Assembly: GCA_036502295.1 (NCBI GenBank)
Contig: DASXYU010000073.1
Coordinates: forward strand, 1 to 37,094
Direction of reading: 5' to 3'
Source of the DNA: DASXYU01 sp036502295
GTDB taxonomy: Bacteria > Actinomycetota > Actinomycetes > Mycobacteriales > Jatrophihabitantaceae
DNA: 37,094 nt
Part shown: positions 1 to 8,245 of the stretch, one piece after another
How positions within the stretch are numbered: position 1 is the stretch's first letter
Layout of the letters: each line of letters starts with the position of its first letter
Program-made: the position numbers and the translations under genes
The notes under the pieces: generated by a model
Database searches by the model: none
Seen by the model: only the letters and a program-made list of their open reading frames with translations
Told to the model about the DNA's origin: nothing

Positions 1-414
1 GTTCCTTATATCCGCGACGAGCGGTACGCGGGAGAAACGAAATACCCGCTCAAACGCATGGTTCACCTCGCCCTCACGGCGATTACCAGCTTTTCGTTCT
101 TTCCGCTCCAAGTCGCATCGATCTTCGGCTTCATCGTCTCCGCCGTAGCCGTTGCTGCGGTGCCGGTGATCGTGGCGCTGCGTCTGCTGGGCGTGAGCGG
201 GCTCGGTGGTCAGACGACCGTCCTCACCGGCGTCCTACTCCTCGGCGGCATCCAACTGATGTTCCTCGGCGTAATCGGCGAATACCTCGGGCGCCTCTAC
301 ATCGAGGTCAAGAAGCGACCACTCTATATCCTCGATACCCGTGAGGTGCGCCCTGCGCGGCTTCCTCGCCGCGATCCTGCTGCTGCTCCGGCCACCACGG
401 AAACCCTTAGCTAG
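1..414 (+). CDS. Polyprenyl-phosphate glycosyltransferase (GT2, GtrB/DPM1-like), C-terminal part
   Basis: The reading frame is open from base 1, so the 5' end lies outside the window. The visible 137 residues contain the RYAGETKYPLKRM-type motif that follows the catalytic domain in GtrB/dolichol-phosphate-mannose-synthase-like GT2 enzymes. Two hydrophobic segments follow (about residues 35-65 and 72-95), then a short basic tail. In this family the enzyme transfers a sugar from a nucleotide donor to a polyprenyl phosphate on the inner face of the membrane. The two following genes (methyltransferase, tandem glycosyltransferase) lie on the same strand and suggest a surface-polysaccharide cluster. 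The sugar and acceptor cannot be told from this fragment. Confidence 0.85.
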   Translation, partial: VPYIRDERYAGETKYPLKRMVHLALTAITSFSFFPLQVASIFGFIVSAVAVAAVPVIVALRLLGVSGLGGQTTVLTGVLLLGGIQLMFLGVIGEYLGRLYIEVKKRPLYILDTREVRPARLPRRDPAAAPATTETLS

Positions 415-487
415 AGCCTAGAGAAACCAGATATACGCCTGTTCCCTGGTAATCTCCGGCAGGTGATGACCGTTCGGCGAAAGATCA

Positions 488-1579
488 ATGTCACGCCGAA
501 ACTCGGGGGTGCGGCCGATGACAACTGACTCGGCAAATTCGCTCTCGACCGGGTCCTCCGACTACGGCGCCCAGTACTACCAAGCTCACCTCGGTTCGAG
601 CGACGACTACTCCTGGGAGACCCCCAGCTGGCGTAACTTCTTCACGAACGTCGCGGGCCACCTCGTCTCACTGACCAACCCCTCGACGGTCCTGGACGTC
701 GGTTGCGCCCGTGGTCTGCTCGTGCAGGCATTCGTGGAGAACGGCGTTGACGCCTACGGCATCGACATCTCCGCGCACGCCATCGAGTCGGCGAGTCCCG
801 CAATCCGCGATCGGCTTTCCGTCCAGTCCGCGGACAAGATCACAGGAAGCTGGGACCTCATCACCTCCGTCGAGGTGGTCGAGCACATGTCTCCCGCGGA
901 TGCCGAGGCCGCCATCGACGCGATGTGCGCCGCCAGCAACCGCGTCCTGCTCTCCAGCGATCCGGGCGATTTCGCCGAGGCGACCCACGTCAACGTCCGT
1001 CCTTCGGCCGACTGGGCGGCACTCTTCGCCGAGCGGGGTTTCTACCGACGTACCGATGTCGATCTGTCGTTCCTCACTCCGTGGGCGATCCTCTTCGAGC
1101 GGGCCGACGCGACGACGCGGGACGTCGTCTACCGCTACGAGCAATGGGCATATCCCATGCGACGCGAGGTGCTCGACAAGCGGACCGAGCTGCTCCGGGT
1201 GCAGCGGCAGCTGAACGAGGCCGGTACCGAGGCCGTTCAACGCGCGGCAGAGCTTCGGAATGAGCTCGCCGACCTACGCCACGACGAGCTCACCACGCGC
1301 GACCACATCGTCGGACTTGAGGCCGAAGCGAGCCGGTTGCGTCTTGAGCTTCACCATCTGCGGATACACGCGAAAAACCTTGAGTTCGGGCGCGACGTCT
1401 ACCTCGATCAGCGCAAGTCGGCCGAGCGCGAGCGCGACGAGCGGCAGGCGATCATCGCCCAGATGGCTCTCGATCACGACGCAGCGCTCAAGACGATCTA
1501 TGCATCGAGGACGTGGAGGGTCGGCTCGTTGATCATGGCTCCTGTTACGGCGCTCAAGCGGCTGCTACGCAGAGGCTAG
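488..1579 (+). CDS. SAM-dependent methyltransferase with C-terminal coiled coil
   Basis: The N-terminal half is a class I methyltransferase. The SAM-binding motif VLDVGCARG is at about residues 68-76, the acidic motif II region GIDIS follows, and EVVEHM is a typical post-II motif. Residues of about 215-335 are rich in E, R, L, Q and A in heptad-like order and predict a coiled coil. The protein ends with an IYASRTWRVG segment and a basic tail, a feature I associate with surface-polysaccharide glycosyltransferases and methyltransferases. It probably methylates a sugar of a surface glycan. The stop is 2 nt before the next glycosyltransferase, so the two are probably cotranscribed. The start is uncertain: an ATG at 518 preceded by GGGGG is a good alternative. 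Confidence 0.85.
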   Translation: MSRRNSGVRPMTTDSANSLSTGSSDYGAQYYQAHLGSSDDYSWETPSWRNFFTNVAGHLVSLTNPSTVLDVGCARGLLVQAFVENGVDAYGIDISAHAIESASPAIRDRLSVQSADKITGSWDLITSVEVVEHMSPADAEAAIDAMCAASNRVLLSSDPGDFAEATHVNVRPSADWAALFAERGFYRRTDVDLSFLTPWAILFERADATTRDVVYRYEQWAYPMRREVLDKRTELLRVQRQLNEAGTEAVQRAAELRNELADLRHDELTTRDHIVGLEAEASRLRLELHHLRIHAKNLEFGRDVYLDQRKSAERERDERQAIIAQMALDHDAALKTIYASRTWRVGSLIMAPVTALKRLLRRG

Positions 1580-1581
1580 GC

Positions 1582-3141
1582 ATGCCCCTCTTCTCGATCA
1601 TTACGCCGGTCTATGACACTCCGGCGAAAGAGTTCCGCGAGATGGTGCAGTCGGTGCTGGATCAGAGCTTCGCCGATTGGGAATTCGTCCTCGTCAACGA
1701 CAATTCACCCGCAGAACATGTCGCAGCAGAGCTCGCGTGGGCCGAAGACGTCGACTCGAGGATCCGCGTCATCCACCGCGAGAAGAACGGTGGAATCTCC
1801 GCCGCCTCGAACGACGCACTCACCGCGGCGATCGGCGATTTCGTCGTCCTGCTCGACCACGACGACACCCTCACCGAGGACGCACTGGAATTGATGGCTG
1901 CAGCCATCGATGAGAACCCTGACGTCGACTATCTGTATTCGGACGAGGACAAGCTTTCACTCGAAGGTGAGTTCGTCGACGTTCACCGCAAACCACCCTG
2001 GTCACCCGAGCGGTTCCGGCACCAGATGTACACCTGCCACCTCTCGGTCCTGCGCGCCAATCTGACCCGCGACGTCGGCGGCTTCGACAGCAGCATGGAC
2101 GGCTCCCAGGACCACGACATCGTCCTTCGCGTCACCGAGAAGGCCCGCGGCGTGGTCCACGTGCCCAAGGTGCTGTATCACTGGCGCGTGATGCCCGGAT
2201 CCACCGCACTCGGCCCGGACGAGAAGCCCTATGCCTGGCAGGCCGGCGTGCGCGCCGTCGATGCACACCTCAAACGACTCGGCCTGGACGCTGAAGCGAC
2301 CCTCGGGCCATCGCCGGGGCATTACTCGATCGCCCGGGTCCTTCCCCCTGACTACCGCATCAGCGTCGTGCTTCCCACCCGCGGTGACTCCAGCGTGGTG
2401 TGGGGGAAGCAGCGCGTCTACGTCCTCGATGCAATCCGGTCGGTGCTCGCGAGGACAGGCCACCGCAATATCGAGTTCGTGGTGGTCTACGACGTCGGGG
2501 AGACGCCGCCCAAGGTGATCGACGAGGTCGCGCGGATCGTGCCGGCGCAGGACCTCGTCCTCGTGCCGTATGACGGTGCCTTCAACCTCAGCCGGAAATA
2601 CAACCTCGGTGTCATCGCAAGTTCTGGCAAGGCGATCGTCCTGATGAATGACGACGTCGAAGCGAATGGTGATCATTGGCTTGAGGCGCTTGTCGGTCCG
2701 CTACTGGAACACGGGGTGGGCCTCACCGGCGCGCGCGTCCTCTCGCGCGAGGCGCTCGTGCAGCACGCCGGCTACGCGATCTCCTCGGGTGGTTATCGGG
2801 ACGCGTTCCGGGACTCCTTCTCCGACACCATCGGTCACTTCGGGTTGCTCAAGTCGAGCCGGGAATGCTCCGCGGTCGCGCTGGTGTGCGCGGCATTGCG
2901 GCGTGATGTCTTCGACGAAGCCGGTGGCGTGAACGAAGTTCTCGCCACGGACTTCGGCGACATCGACCTCTCGTTCAAGATCTCGCACCTGGGCTATCGC
3001 GTCCTCTACGTCGCCGAGGCCGAGGTCTTCCACTTCAGCGATCGCCCTCGGCTGAGCTTCAACCCCGCCGCATTGGGGCATCTCCAGCGCCGCTGGGGAA
3101 TCCCGATGAACGCCAAGGACGACTACCTCCCCGACTTCTAG
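1582..3141 (+). CDS. Tandem-domain family 2 glycosyltransferase
   Basis: This 519-aa protein holds two GT-A folds. The first starts at residue 1 (PLFSIITPVYDTP) with the acidic motif LLDHDDTL near residues 90-97. The second starts near residue 255 (YRISVVLPTRGD) with LMNDDVEA near 355-362 and a late FGDIDLSFK segment typical of rhamnosyl/galactosyl-type enzymes. Such double enzymes build cell-surface glycans such as O-antigen, rhamnan or galactan chains. The ATG at 1582 is chosen because the first strand of the fold begins right there; an upstream in-frame start at 1513 would overlap the methyltransferase. The stop codon overlaps the adk stop on the other strand within one CTAG. Confidence 0.9.
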   Translation: MPLFSIITPVYDTPAKEFREMVQSVLDQSFADWEFVLVNDNSPAEHVAAELAWAEDVDSRIRVIHREKNGGISAASNDALTAAIGDFVVLLDHDDTLTEDALELMAAAIDENPDVDYLYSDEDKLSLEGEFVDVHRKPPWSPERFRHQMYTCHLSVLRANLTRDVGGFDSSMDGSQDHDIVLRVTEKARGVVHVPKVLYHWRVMPGSTALGPDEKPYAWQAGVRAVDAHLKRLGLDAEATLGPSPGHYSIARVLPPDYRISVVLPTRGDSSVVWGKQRVYVLDAIRSVLARTGHRNIEFVVVYDVGETPPKVIDEVARIVPAQDLVLVPYDGAFNLSRKYNLGVIASSGKAIVLMNDDVEANGDHWLEALVGPLLEHGVGLTGARVLSREALVQHAGYAISSGGYRDAFRDSFSDTIGHFGLLKSSRECSAVALVCAALRRDVFDEAGGVNEVLATDFGDIDLSFKISHLGYRVLYVAEAEVFHFSDRPRLSFNPAALGHLQRRWGIPMNAKDDYLPDF

Positions 3142-3698
3142 CAGGAGGACAGCGCCGCGACGATCGCGCGGGTGACGTCCTCTTCGGATTGGGCGGCGTT
3201 GACCCGGTGCAGCAGGCCGCGCTGCCGGTAGTAATCGATGAGAGGACGAGTCGCCTCGTCGAAGACACGTAGCCGGTTGGCGACCGTCTCCTCGTTGTCG
3301 TCGGCCCGTCCTTCGGTGCTGGCGCGGGCGAGGATGCGGCGAGTCAGTTCCTCGGTGGGCGCGTCGAGGTAAATCACGGCATCGGGGCGAGCGCTCTCGG
3401 CGAACCCACTCACCGTCTGGGCCTGCTCCACCGACCTCGGGAAGCCGTCGAGCAGATACCCCGCCCCGCGGACAGCTGCTTCGATCTTCGGCGTCAGGAG
3501 CCCCACGACCAGGTCATCGGGCACGAGTTCGCCACGCTCCATCAACTCTGCAGCCTGCACTCCCAGCGGGCTCTGCGCCGCTACCTCGTCCCGGAGGACG
3601 TCACCAGCGGCGATGTGGCTCAGACCGAGACGCGTAGCGAGGCGATCCCCCTGCGTCCCCTTCCCTGAACCGGGTGGGCCGATCAGAAGGATGTTCAC
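3138..3698 (-). CDS. adk: Adenylate kinase (short form)
   Basis: The 186-aa protein has the P-loop GPPGSGKGTQ at residues 7-16, the AMP-binding region AAGDVLRDEV, the LLDGFPRS motif, and a short LID (RASTEGRADDN) without zinc cysteines. It converts ATP and AMP to two ADP in the cytosol. In most actinomycetes adk lies downstream of secY in the ribosomal-protein region; here it is alone between a polysaccharide cluster and an HtrA gene, so it may be a second copy. The start is GTG with a GGGAAAG sequence about 10 nt upstream. It is convergent with the glycosyltransferase, and the two TAG stops share the palindrome CTAG. Confidence 0.9.
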   Translation of the reverse strand: MNILLIGPPGSGKGTQGDRLATRLGLSHIAAGDVLRDEVAAQSPLGVQAAELMERGELVPDDLVVGLLTPKIEAAVRGAGYLLDGFPRSVEQAQTVSGFAESARPDAVIYLDAPTEELTRRILARASTEGRADDNEETVANRLRVFDEATRPLIDYYRQRGLLHRVNAAQSEEDVTRAIVAALSSC

Positions 3699-3842
3699 CC
3701 TCTTACTTTCCCAGGTGGCTCCCCGGTGGAGTAGCAGGGGCCTAAGCCCGTTGACACCATCGGGGTGACCCCTCCACGCATCTGTCTCGACTCAGCGTGG
3801 TTTCCTGGACGACTCACAGGAAGGTCGGGAAGGCTAAGGATC

Positions 3843-5321
3843 ATGACTGAGAACGTGCCGCCACCCTTCGACACGGGCGATTCAAGCCCCGCCCAGGAAC
3901 CGCAGCCGCCGACGCCTGTCGAACCATCCTCCGACACGGCCCCGGCGCGGCTCACTCAGGAACCACCGGGCGCGCCTACTCCGCCGCCTGCAGCTCCCAC
4001 GCCGCCTCCCATTCCTCCGGCAGCTCCCGGGTATCAGCCGAACTACCCGACGCAGCCCTACGGCGGACAACCGTATCCACCGCAACCGGCTCAGCCCTAC
4101 CCGCCGCAATACCCGACGTTCGGCCCCGGGGCGCATCAGGGTCCTACGGGGCCGGTGCCGCCGGGCTCAGTGCCCCCGGGTTATCTCCCGCCGGGTGGCG
4201 GTTTCGGGCCGCAGCCTCCGCGCCCTCCGGCGAAGCCGGTCGGGCGTAAGACCGTTGTCGTCGCCGCGGTCATCGCCGCGGTGATTGGCGGCGGCATCGG
4301 CGCCGGCACCGCCGCCGCGCTCTCCGACGGCAACTCGGGCAACGGCGGATTGATCTTCAACGGTCAATCGACACCGAGCGCCACGCAGGACGGCAGCGTC
4401 GCCGCCGCGGCCGCGAAGATAGGTCCGAGCGTCGTCACGATCAACATCGTCACGTCGCAGGAGCAGGGCACCGGTTCCGGTGTGGTGATCCGCAAGGACG
4501 GCTACATCCTCACGAACAACCACGTGGTGAGCGGCGCCACCGGCAACGGTGACATCAGCGTCGTCCTCTCCGACGGGGAGCGTGAGCCGGCCACCATCGT
4601 CGGCGTCGACGTCTCCGACGACCTCGCGGTGGTGAAGATCAACACAAGCTCGCAGCTCACCGCAGCTGAATTCGCGAAGTCCTCGGACCTGCAGGTGGGC
4701 CAGACCGTAGTCGCGGTCGGAGCCCCTCTCGGGCTGAGCGACACCGTCACGGCGGGCATCGTCAGCAACACCGCACGACCGGTGACCACTGGCGGTGACA
4801 CCAACTCCGACACTGCGATCTTCAACGCGGTTCAGACCGATGCGGCAATCAATCCCGGCAACTCCGGCGGCCCGCTGGTGAACCTCAATGGCTCGGTCGT
4901 CGGAATCAACTCGGCAATCGCGACCGATGCCGCACTCGGCGGAAGTTCGTCGGGCAACATCGGTATCGGTTTCGCGATCCCATCGGATGAGGCGAGTCGT
5001 ATCGCCGCTGAGCTCATCGCCAACGGCAAGGCCACCCACGCCCTGCTCGGCATCTCGGTAGGCGACCAGAATCTCAACGGGACGGCCACCGGCAGCGTCG
5101 GCGCCCTTGTCAAGGACGTCTCCGCGGGCGGCCCGGCGGACAAGGCCGGACTCAAGAACGGTGATGTGGTGACCGAACTCGACGGCCAGCGCATCGACAC
5201 CTCCGATGCGCTCGTGGCGGCGGTACGGTCACACGCACCCAATACCGAGGTATCGCTCACCTACCTGCGCAACGGCGAGAGTAAGACCGTGCAGGTCACG
5301 CTGGGCGAGCAGTCCTCCTGA
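3843..5321 (+). CDS. HtrA/DegP-like membrane-anchored serine protease
   Basis: The 492-aa protein has a cytoplasmic Pro/Gln/Tyr-rich N-terminus (about residues 1-135, PYPPQ-type repeats), one transmembrane helix (about 138-162) and an extracytoplasmic trypsin-like domain. The catalytic triad is visible as His227 (NNHVVS), Asp260 (DDLAVVK) and Ser341 (NPGNSGGPL). A C-terminal PDZ domain (about 400-485) carries SAGGPADKAGL and NGDVVTELDG. It is a protein-quality-control or stress protease at the cell surface. ATG 3843 has AAGGA a few bases upstream and is preferred over a start at 3765. A TTGACA at 3751-3756 could be a -35 element, but no clear -10 follows. Confidence 0.93.
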   Translation: MTENVPPPFDTGDSSPAQEPQPPTPVEPSSDTAPARLTQEPPGAPTPPPAAPTPPPIPPAAPGYQPNYPTQPYGGQPYPPQPAQPYPPQYPTFGPGAHQGPTGPVPPGSVPPGYLPPGGGFGPQPPRPPAKPVGRKTVVVAAVIAAVIGGGIGAGTAAALSDGNSGNGGLIFNGQSTPSATQDGSVAAAAAKIGPSVVTINIVTSQEQGTGSGVVIRKDGYILTNNHVVSGATGNGDISVVLSDGEREPATIVGVDVSDDLAVVKINTSSQLTAAEFAKSSDLQVGQTVVAVGAPLGLSDTVTAGIVSNTARPVTTGGDTNSDTAIFNAVQTDAAINPGNSGGPLVNLNGSVVGINSAIATDAALGGSSSGNIGIGFAIPSDEASRIAAELIANGKATHALLGISVGDQNLNGTATGSVGALVKDVSAGGPADKAGLKNGDVVTELDGQRIDTSDALVAAVRSHAPNTEVSLTYLRNGESKTVQVTLGEQSS

Positions 5322-5377
5322 TCACGACTCCCCGCAAGCGGGCGGTGCCCCCGGCGCGTGCTTGCGCGCCTACTCGA

Positions 5378-5629
5378 TTACCGCTGCTGATCAGAGTCGG
5401 GGTCGGCCTCGGCCAGCTCCGGCTCTGAATCCAGCTCCGTCTCAGGATCCGACTCCGGATCGGGCTCCGTCGGCCTGCGGCGGATGACGACCTTGCCCGA
5501 TGCCAGGTCGATCCGCTTGCCGCCGGAACTGTCGCCCACTTCTTCGCGGGTCGCCTGGAGGCGCTGCTTCTCTTCGTCCATGTGCCGCTTGGCCGGGTTG
5601 AAGAGGGCGTCGAGTCCCCACTGAGTCAT
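5378..5629 (-). CDS. Small conserved actinobacterial protein (DUF6191-like)
   Basis: The 83-aa product has an N-terminal segment FNPAKRHMDEEKQRLQATRE, then a motif IDLASGKVVIRR, then a long acidic tail of D, E, P and S residues. The pattern 'FxPxxxHxxEExxRLxxxRE - xxDLxxGxxVIR' resembles small actinobacterial DUF6191-type proteins, from memory. The function is unknown. The gene lacks a Shine-Dalgarno sequence; TAGTCT lies exactly 6 nt before the ATG, which fits a leaderless transcript. It lies between htrA and msrA on the opposite strand. Confidence 0.6.
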   Translation of the reverse strand: MTQWGLDALFNPAKRHMDEEKQRLQATREEVGDSSGGKRIDLASGKVVIRRRPTEPDPESDPETELDSEPELAEADPDSDQQR

Positions 5630-5635
5630 AACTCA

Positions 5636-5641
5636 AGACTA
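5636..5641 (-). promoter_or_regulatory. -10 element of a leaderless transcript
   Basis: On the minus strand TAGTCT (TANNNT) is followed by exactly six bases and then the ATG at 5629. This is the geometry expected when transcription starts at the initiation codon. The same hexamer and spacing recur at 7886-7891. Confidence 0.5.
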
Positions 5642-5651
5642 ATCCTCTGCC

Positions 5652-5677
5652 GGAACACGGCATCCCGCCGTAACGTT
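5652..5677 (+). promoter_or_regulatory. SigR/SigH-like thiol-stress promoter of msrA
   Basis: GGAAC at 5652-5656 and GTT at 5675-5677 are separated by 18 nt. This matches the GGAAT-N18/19-GTT consensus of SigR (Streptomyces) and SigH (mycobacteria), sigma factors for disulfide stress. The next gene, msrA, repairs oxidised methionine and would be an expected member of that regulon. The start codon is about 54 nt downstream of the -10. Confidence 0.5.
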
Positions 5678-5730
5678 TACGGGGTGCAGGTTCCCACCGG
5701 ACCTGTATCAGCGGGAGTCAGGAGAGTGGC

Positions 5731-6387
5731 ATGAGTTTCTTCCGCAAGGCCGACATGATCGACGCCGAGCACGCCCTCGCGGGCCGCCAGAGCTACGAGT
5801 TCGCGGTGCCGAGATTGCATTACGTCACGCAGCGCCCGATCCAGCCGCCGTTCCCCGAAGGCACCGAACAGATCGTCCTTGGCATGGGGTGTTTCTGGGG
5901 CGGCGAGGAGATCTTCTGGCAGATCCCCGGTGTCTACACGACCGCAGTCGGTTACGCCGGTGGCTACACGGCACACCCGGCCTATGAAGAGGTCTGCTCC
6001 GGAAGGACCGGGCACGCCGAGGTCGTCCTCGTCGTCTTCGACCCAGAGCAGGTGAGCCTGCACGAGCTGCTGGCGACGTTCTTCGAGTCGCACGATCCGA
6101 CTCAGGGTTACCGCCAGGGCAATGACGTCGGGACGCAGTACCGGTCGGCGATCTACTACACCGATCCGAGCCAGCGCGCCGAGGTGGAGCAGGCCACTGC
6201 CGAGTACTCCGAGCACCTGCAGCGCCAGGGCTTCGATGCCGTCACCACCGAGATCGCGCCGCTGGGAGATTTCTATTACGCCGAGGACCACCACCAGCAA
6301 TACCTCGCGAAGAACCCGGACGGGTACCGCTGCCACGCGGCCACCGGGGTGAAGTTCCCCCGCAATTCGCTGGCCGACCCCGCCTGA
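5731..6387 (+). CDS. msrA: Peptide-methionine (S)-S-oxide reductase MsrA
   Basis: The 218-aa protein carries the catalytic motif GCFWG with Cys54, followed by GYAGG, the HAEVV segment and the HDPTQGYRQGNDVGTQYRS block of MsrA. The late DHHQQYLAKNP and YRCHAATG segments are also typical, and the latter may hold a resolving cysteine. It reduces methionine-S-sulfoxide in proteins with thioredoxin as donor, in the cytosol. GGAG lies upstream of the ATG. The N-terminal extension of about 45 residues is the usual length for the actinobacterial form. A SigR-like promoter lies just upstream. Confidence 0.96.
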   Translation: MSFFRKADMIDAEHALAGRQSYEFAVPRLHYVTQRPIQPPFPEGTEQIVLGMGCFWGGEEIFWQIPGVYTTAVGYAGGYTAHPAYEEVCSGRTGHAEVVLVVFDPEQVSLHELLATFFESHDPTQGYRQGNDVGTQYRSAIYYTDPSQRAEVEQATAEYSEHLQRQGFDAVTTEIAPLGDFYYAEDHHQQYLAKNPDGYRCHAATGVKFPRNSLADPA

Positions 6388-6402
6388 CCTGACCCGCAGC
6401 AC

Positions 6403-7272
6403 ATGCCGGAGCTACCTGAAGTGGAGGCGCTTGCCTCGTTCCTTCGCGAGCACGCCTCCGGCCGTGCCGTGGTGAGGACGGACGTGGCGGCACTGAGCGC
6501 GGTGAAGACCTTCGACCCGCCGTTGGCGGCGCTGCAAGGCGCCGTCATCAGCGGAGCGTCGCGCTACGGCAAGTTCCTATCGGTGGACTTCGATCAGCTG
6601 CACCTGATCACGCACTTCTCGCGCGCCGGCTGGTTGCACTGGCGGGAGAACCTGAGTCCTGCCCCGCCGAAGCTGGGGCGTGGGCCGTTGGCGCTGAGGG
6701 TGCACCTTTCACCCGACGATGCGGGGCAGACCGGCGGGTGGGACCTCACCGAGGCTGGCACTCAGAAGCGCCTCGCGGTGTATCTCGTCAGCGACCCGCA
6801 GCAGGTGCCCGGGATCGCGCGCCTCGGCCCGGATGCGATGGCATTGAGCCGCGAAGAGTTCGCGTCCGTCCTCAGCAGGACCAATCAACAGATCAAGCGC
6901 GCACTCAGCGACCAATCCCTCATCGCCGGCATCGGCAATGCCTACTCCGACGAGATCCTGCATACGGCGAAGCTCTCGCCCTTCAAAGCCTCGGCGAAAC
7001 TCGGCGACGAAGAGATCACCGAGCTGCACGCCGCGATGATCGACGTCCTTACCGATGCAGTGGCGCGGTCCGTCGGGCAGAAGGCGGCGACGCTCAAGGC
7101 GGAGAAGCGGACGGGTCTACGGGTGCACGGTCGCAACAGTCTGCCCTGCCCGGTCTGCGGCGACACGATCAAATCGGTGTCGTTCTCCGACCGCTCCTTC
7201 CAGTACTGCCCCACGTGTCAGACCGAAGGACGCGGTCTCGCGGACCGGCGTCTCTCGAGGCTGTTGAAGTAG
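6403..7272 (+). CDS. Fpg/Nei-family DNA glycosylase
   Basis: The 289-aa protein starts MPELPEVEAL, so after Met removal it exposes the catalytic Pro2 and Glu3 of the Fpg/Nei family. The late GIGNAYSDEIL segment belongs to the helix-two-turn-helix, and the C-terminus holds a CPVCG...YCPTCQ zinc finger (about residues 247-270). It removes oxidised bases and cleaves the abasic site. The segment around residue 75 reads HFSRAGW where classical Fpg has HLGMSG, so the intercalating Met is absent and the lesion preference may differ from 8-oxoguanine. It lies 15 nt after msrA and is probably cotranscribed, which fits an oxidative-damage repair theme. Confidence 0.9.
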   Translation: MPELPEVEALASFLREHASGRAVVRTDVAALSAVKTFDPPLAALQGAVISGASRYGKFLSVDFDQLHLITHFSRAGWLHWRENLSPAPPKLGRGPLALRVHLSPDDAGQTGGWDLTEAGTQKRLAVYLVSDPQQVPGIARLGPDAMALSREEFASVLSRTNQQIKRALSDQSLIAGIGNAYSDEILHTAKLSPFKASAKLGDEEITELHAAMIDVLTDAVARSVGQKAATLKAEKRTGLRVHGRNSLPCPVCGDTIKSVSFSDRSFQYCPTCQTEGRGLADRRLSRLLK

Positions 7273-7276
7273 CTGG

Positions 7277-7879
7277 TCAAGGAGTGCGGCGCCCGCCGTA
7301 GGATTCAAGTAGCGCGTTGACCACGAGCTGCGCGTCAGCCTCAGCGACGTCCTCGGGATAGGTCGGCAAGAGGTCGTCCCAGACTGGCAGCCACGAGCCG
7401 AAGAACTGGACCTGACCCGCGGGGCGACCGAAGAACCAGAGATGCAGGTGGGCTCCGCCGTCCCCGATCCGGTATACGTGACACCGGGCGATGTTGGCGA
7501 CCGCCTCGACGTGGCGGGCGATCTGCACACTGAGCACACCCGCCTCAGCCGCGAGCTCGTCGGAGAGATCCGCGAAGTCGTAGTGATCGCGGGGGTAGAG
7601 CATGAGGACGAGCGGCGAGCCGACGTCGCCGATGCGCGCGAGCCGCCACGAATCGGTGAACCAGATCCCCGCGTCACGCTTCGCGCAGGTGCCGCAGTCA
7701 ACTCCGCCCTCCCCATAGCGAGGTCGCTCCGGGGCTGGCTCTCGCAACGGCGTCACCTGCAGGCCGTCCTGCTGAAACGGGCTGATGTCCCACTCCGTCA
7801 TCCGCGCGAGCGGCAGCCGTCCTTCTTCGTCGGCGGCAGCCAGCGCGTGGGCATAGAACTCGCGTGGTGTCAGAGCCAT
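7277..7879 (-). CDS. HIT-like (histidine triad superfamily) protein
   Basis: The 200-aa protein has a C-terminal region GGAHLHLWFFGRP, which resembles the HxHx core of HIT-fold hydrolases and GalT-like enzymes, although the third histidine is replaced (W). Two cysteines (CGTC) sit in the first third and may bind metal. FADLSDELAAEAGVL is a typical HIT helix. A nucleotide-binding or nucleotide-cleaving role is likely, with unknown substrate. The ATG is preceded by TAGTCT at 6 nt, suggesting a leaderless transcript. It is convergent with the glycosylase (4-nt gap) and divergent from the rhodanese gene. Confidence 0.65.
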   Translation of the reverse strand: MALTPREFYAHALAAADEEGRLPLARMTEWDISPFQQDGLQVTPLREPAPERPRYGEGGVDCGTCAKRDAGIWFTDSWRLARIGDVGSPLVLMLYPRDHYDFADLSDELAAEAGVLSVQIARHVEAVANIARCHVYRIGDGGAHLHLWFFGRPAGQVQFFGSWLPVWDDLLPTYPEDVAEADAQLVVNALLESYGGRRTP

Positions 7880-7885
7880 GATGCG

Positions 7886-7891
7886 AGACTA
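7886..7891 (-). promoter_or_regulatory. -10 element of a leaderless transcript
   Basis: TAGTCT on the minus strand is followed by six bases and the ATG at 7879. Only 17 bp separate this start from the GTG of the rhodanese gene on the plus strand, so both promoters must overlap or lie within the neighbouring coding region. GAGACT on the plus strand, six bases before GTG 7897, is a weak -10 candidate for the rhodanese gene. Confidence 0.45.
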
Positions 7892-7896
7892 GAGCC

Positions 7897-8235
7897 GTGA
7901 GCTCTCCAATCCCGGCCGTCACCCTTGACCAGTTGCCGGCAGACGCCCGCATCCTCGACGTCCGTGAGGACGACGAGTGGGCTGCCGGACACGCCGAAGG
8001 CGCAGTCCACGTGCCGATGAATTTCGTGCCCAACCGCGTCTCCTACGAGCCGGACGTCCTCGGCGAGGGCACGGTCTACGTGATGTGCAAGATGGGCGGC
8101 CGTTCGGCGCAGGTCACCGCCTGGCTGGTGCAGAACGGCTATGACGCCGTGAACATCGCCGGCGGCATGCACGCCTGGGCAGACGCCGGTCGCCCGATGG
8201 TGAACGAGACTGGAGAGGTCCCGTTCGTCCTGTGA
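7897..8235 (+). CDS. Single-domain rhodanese-like protein
   Basis: This 112-aa protein is one rhodanese domain: ILDVREDDEWAAGHAEGA, then the active-site loop CKMGGRS with Cys64 and the GGMHAW motif near the C-terminus. Such proteins carry sulfane sulfur or act in thiol metabolism in the cytosol. The start is GTG without a clear ribosome binding site, and the transcript may be leaderless. The stop is 10 nt before the phosphodiesterase gene, so both are probably one unit. Confidence 0.9.
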   Translation: MSSPIPAVTLDQLPADARILDVREDDEWAAGHAEGAVHVPMNFVPNRVSYEPDVLGEGTVYVMCKMGGRSAQVTAWLVQNGYDAVNIAGGMHAWADAGRPMVNETGEVPFVL

Positions 8236-8245
8236 GACGGCAATC

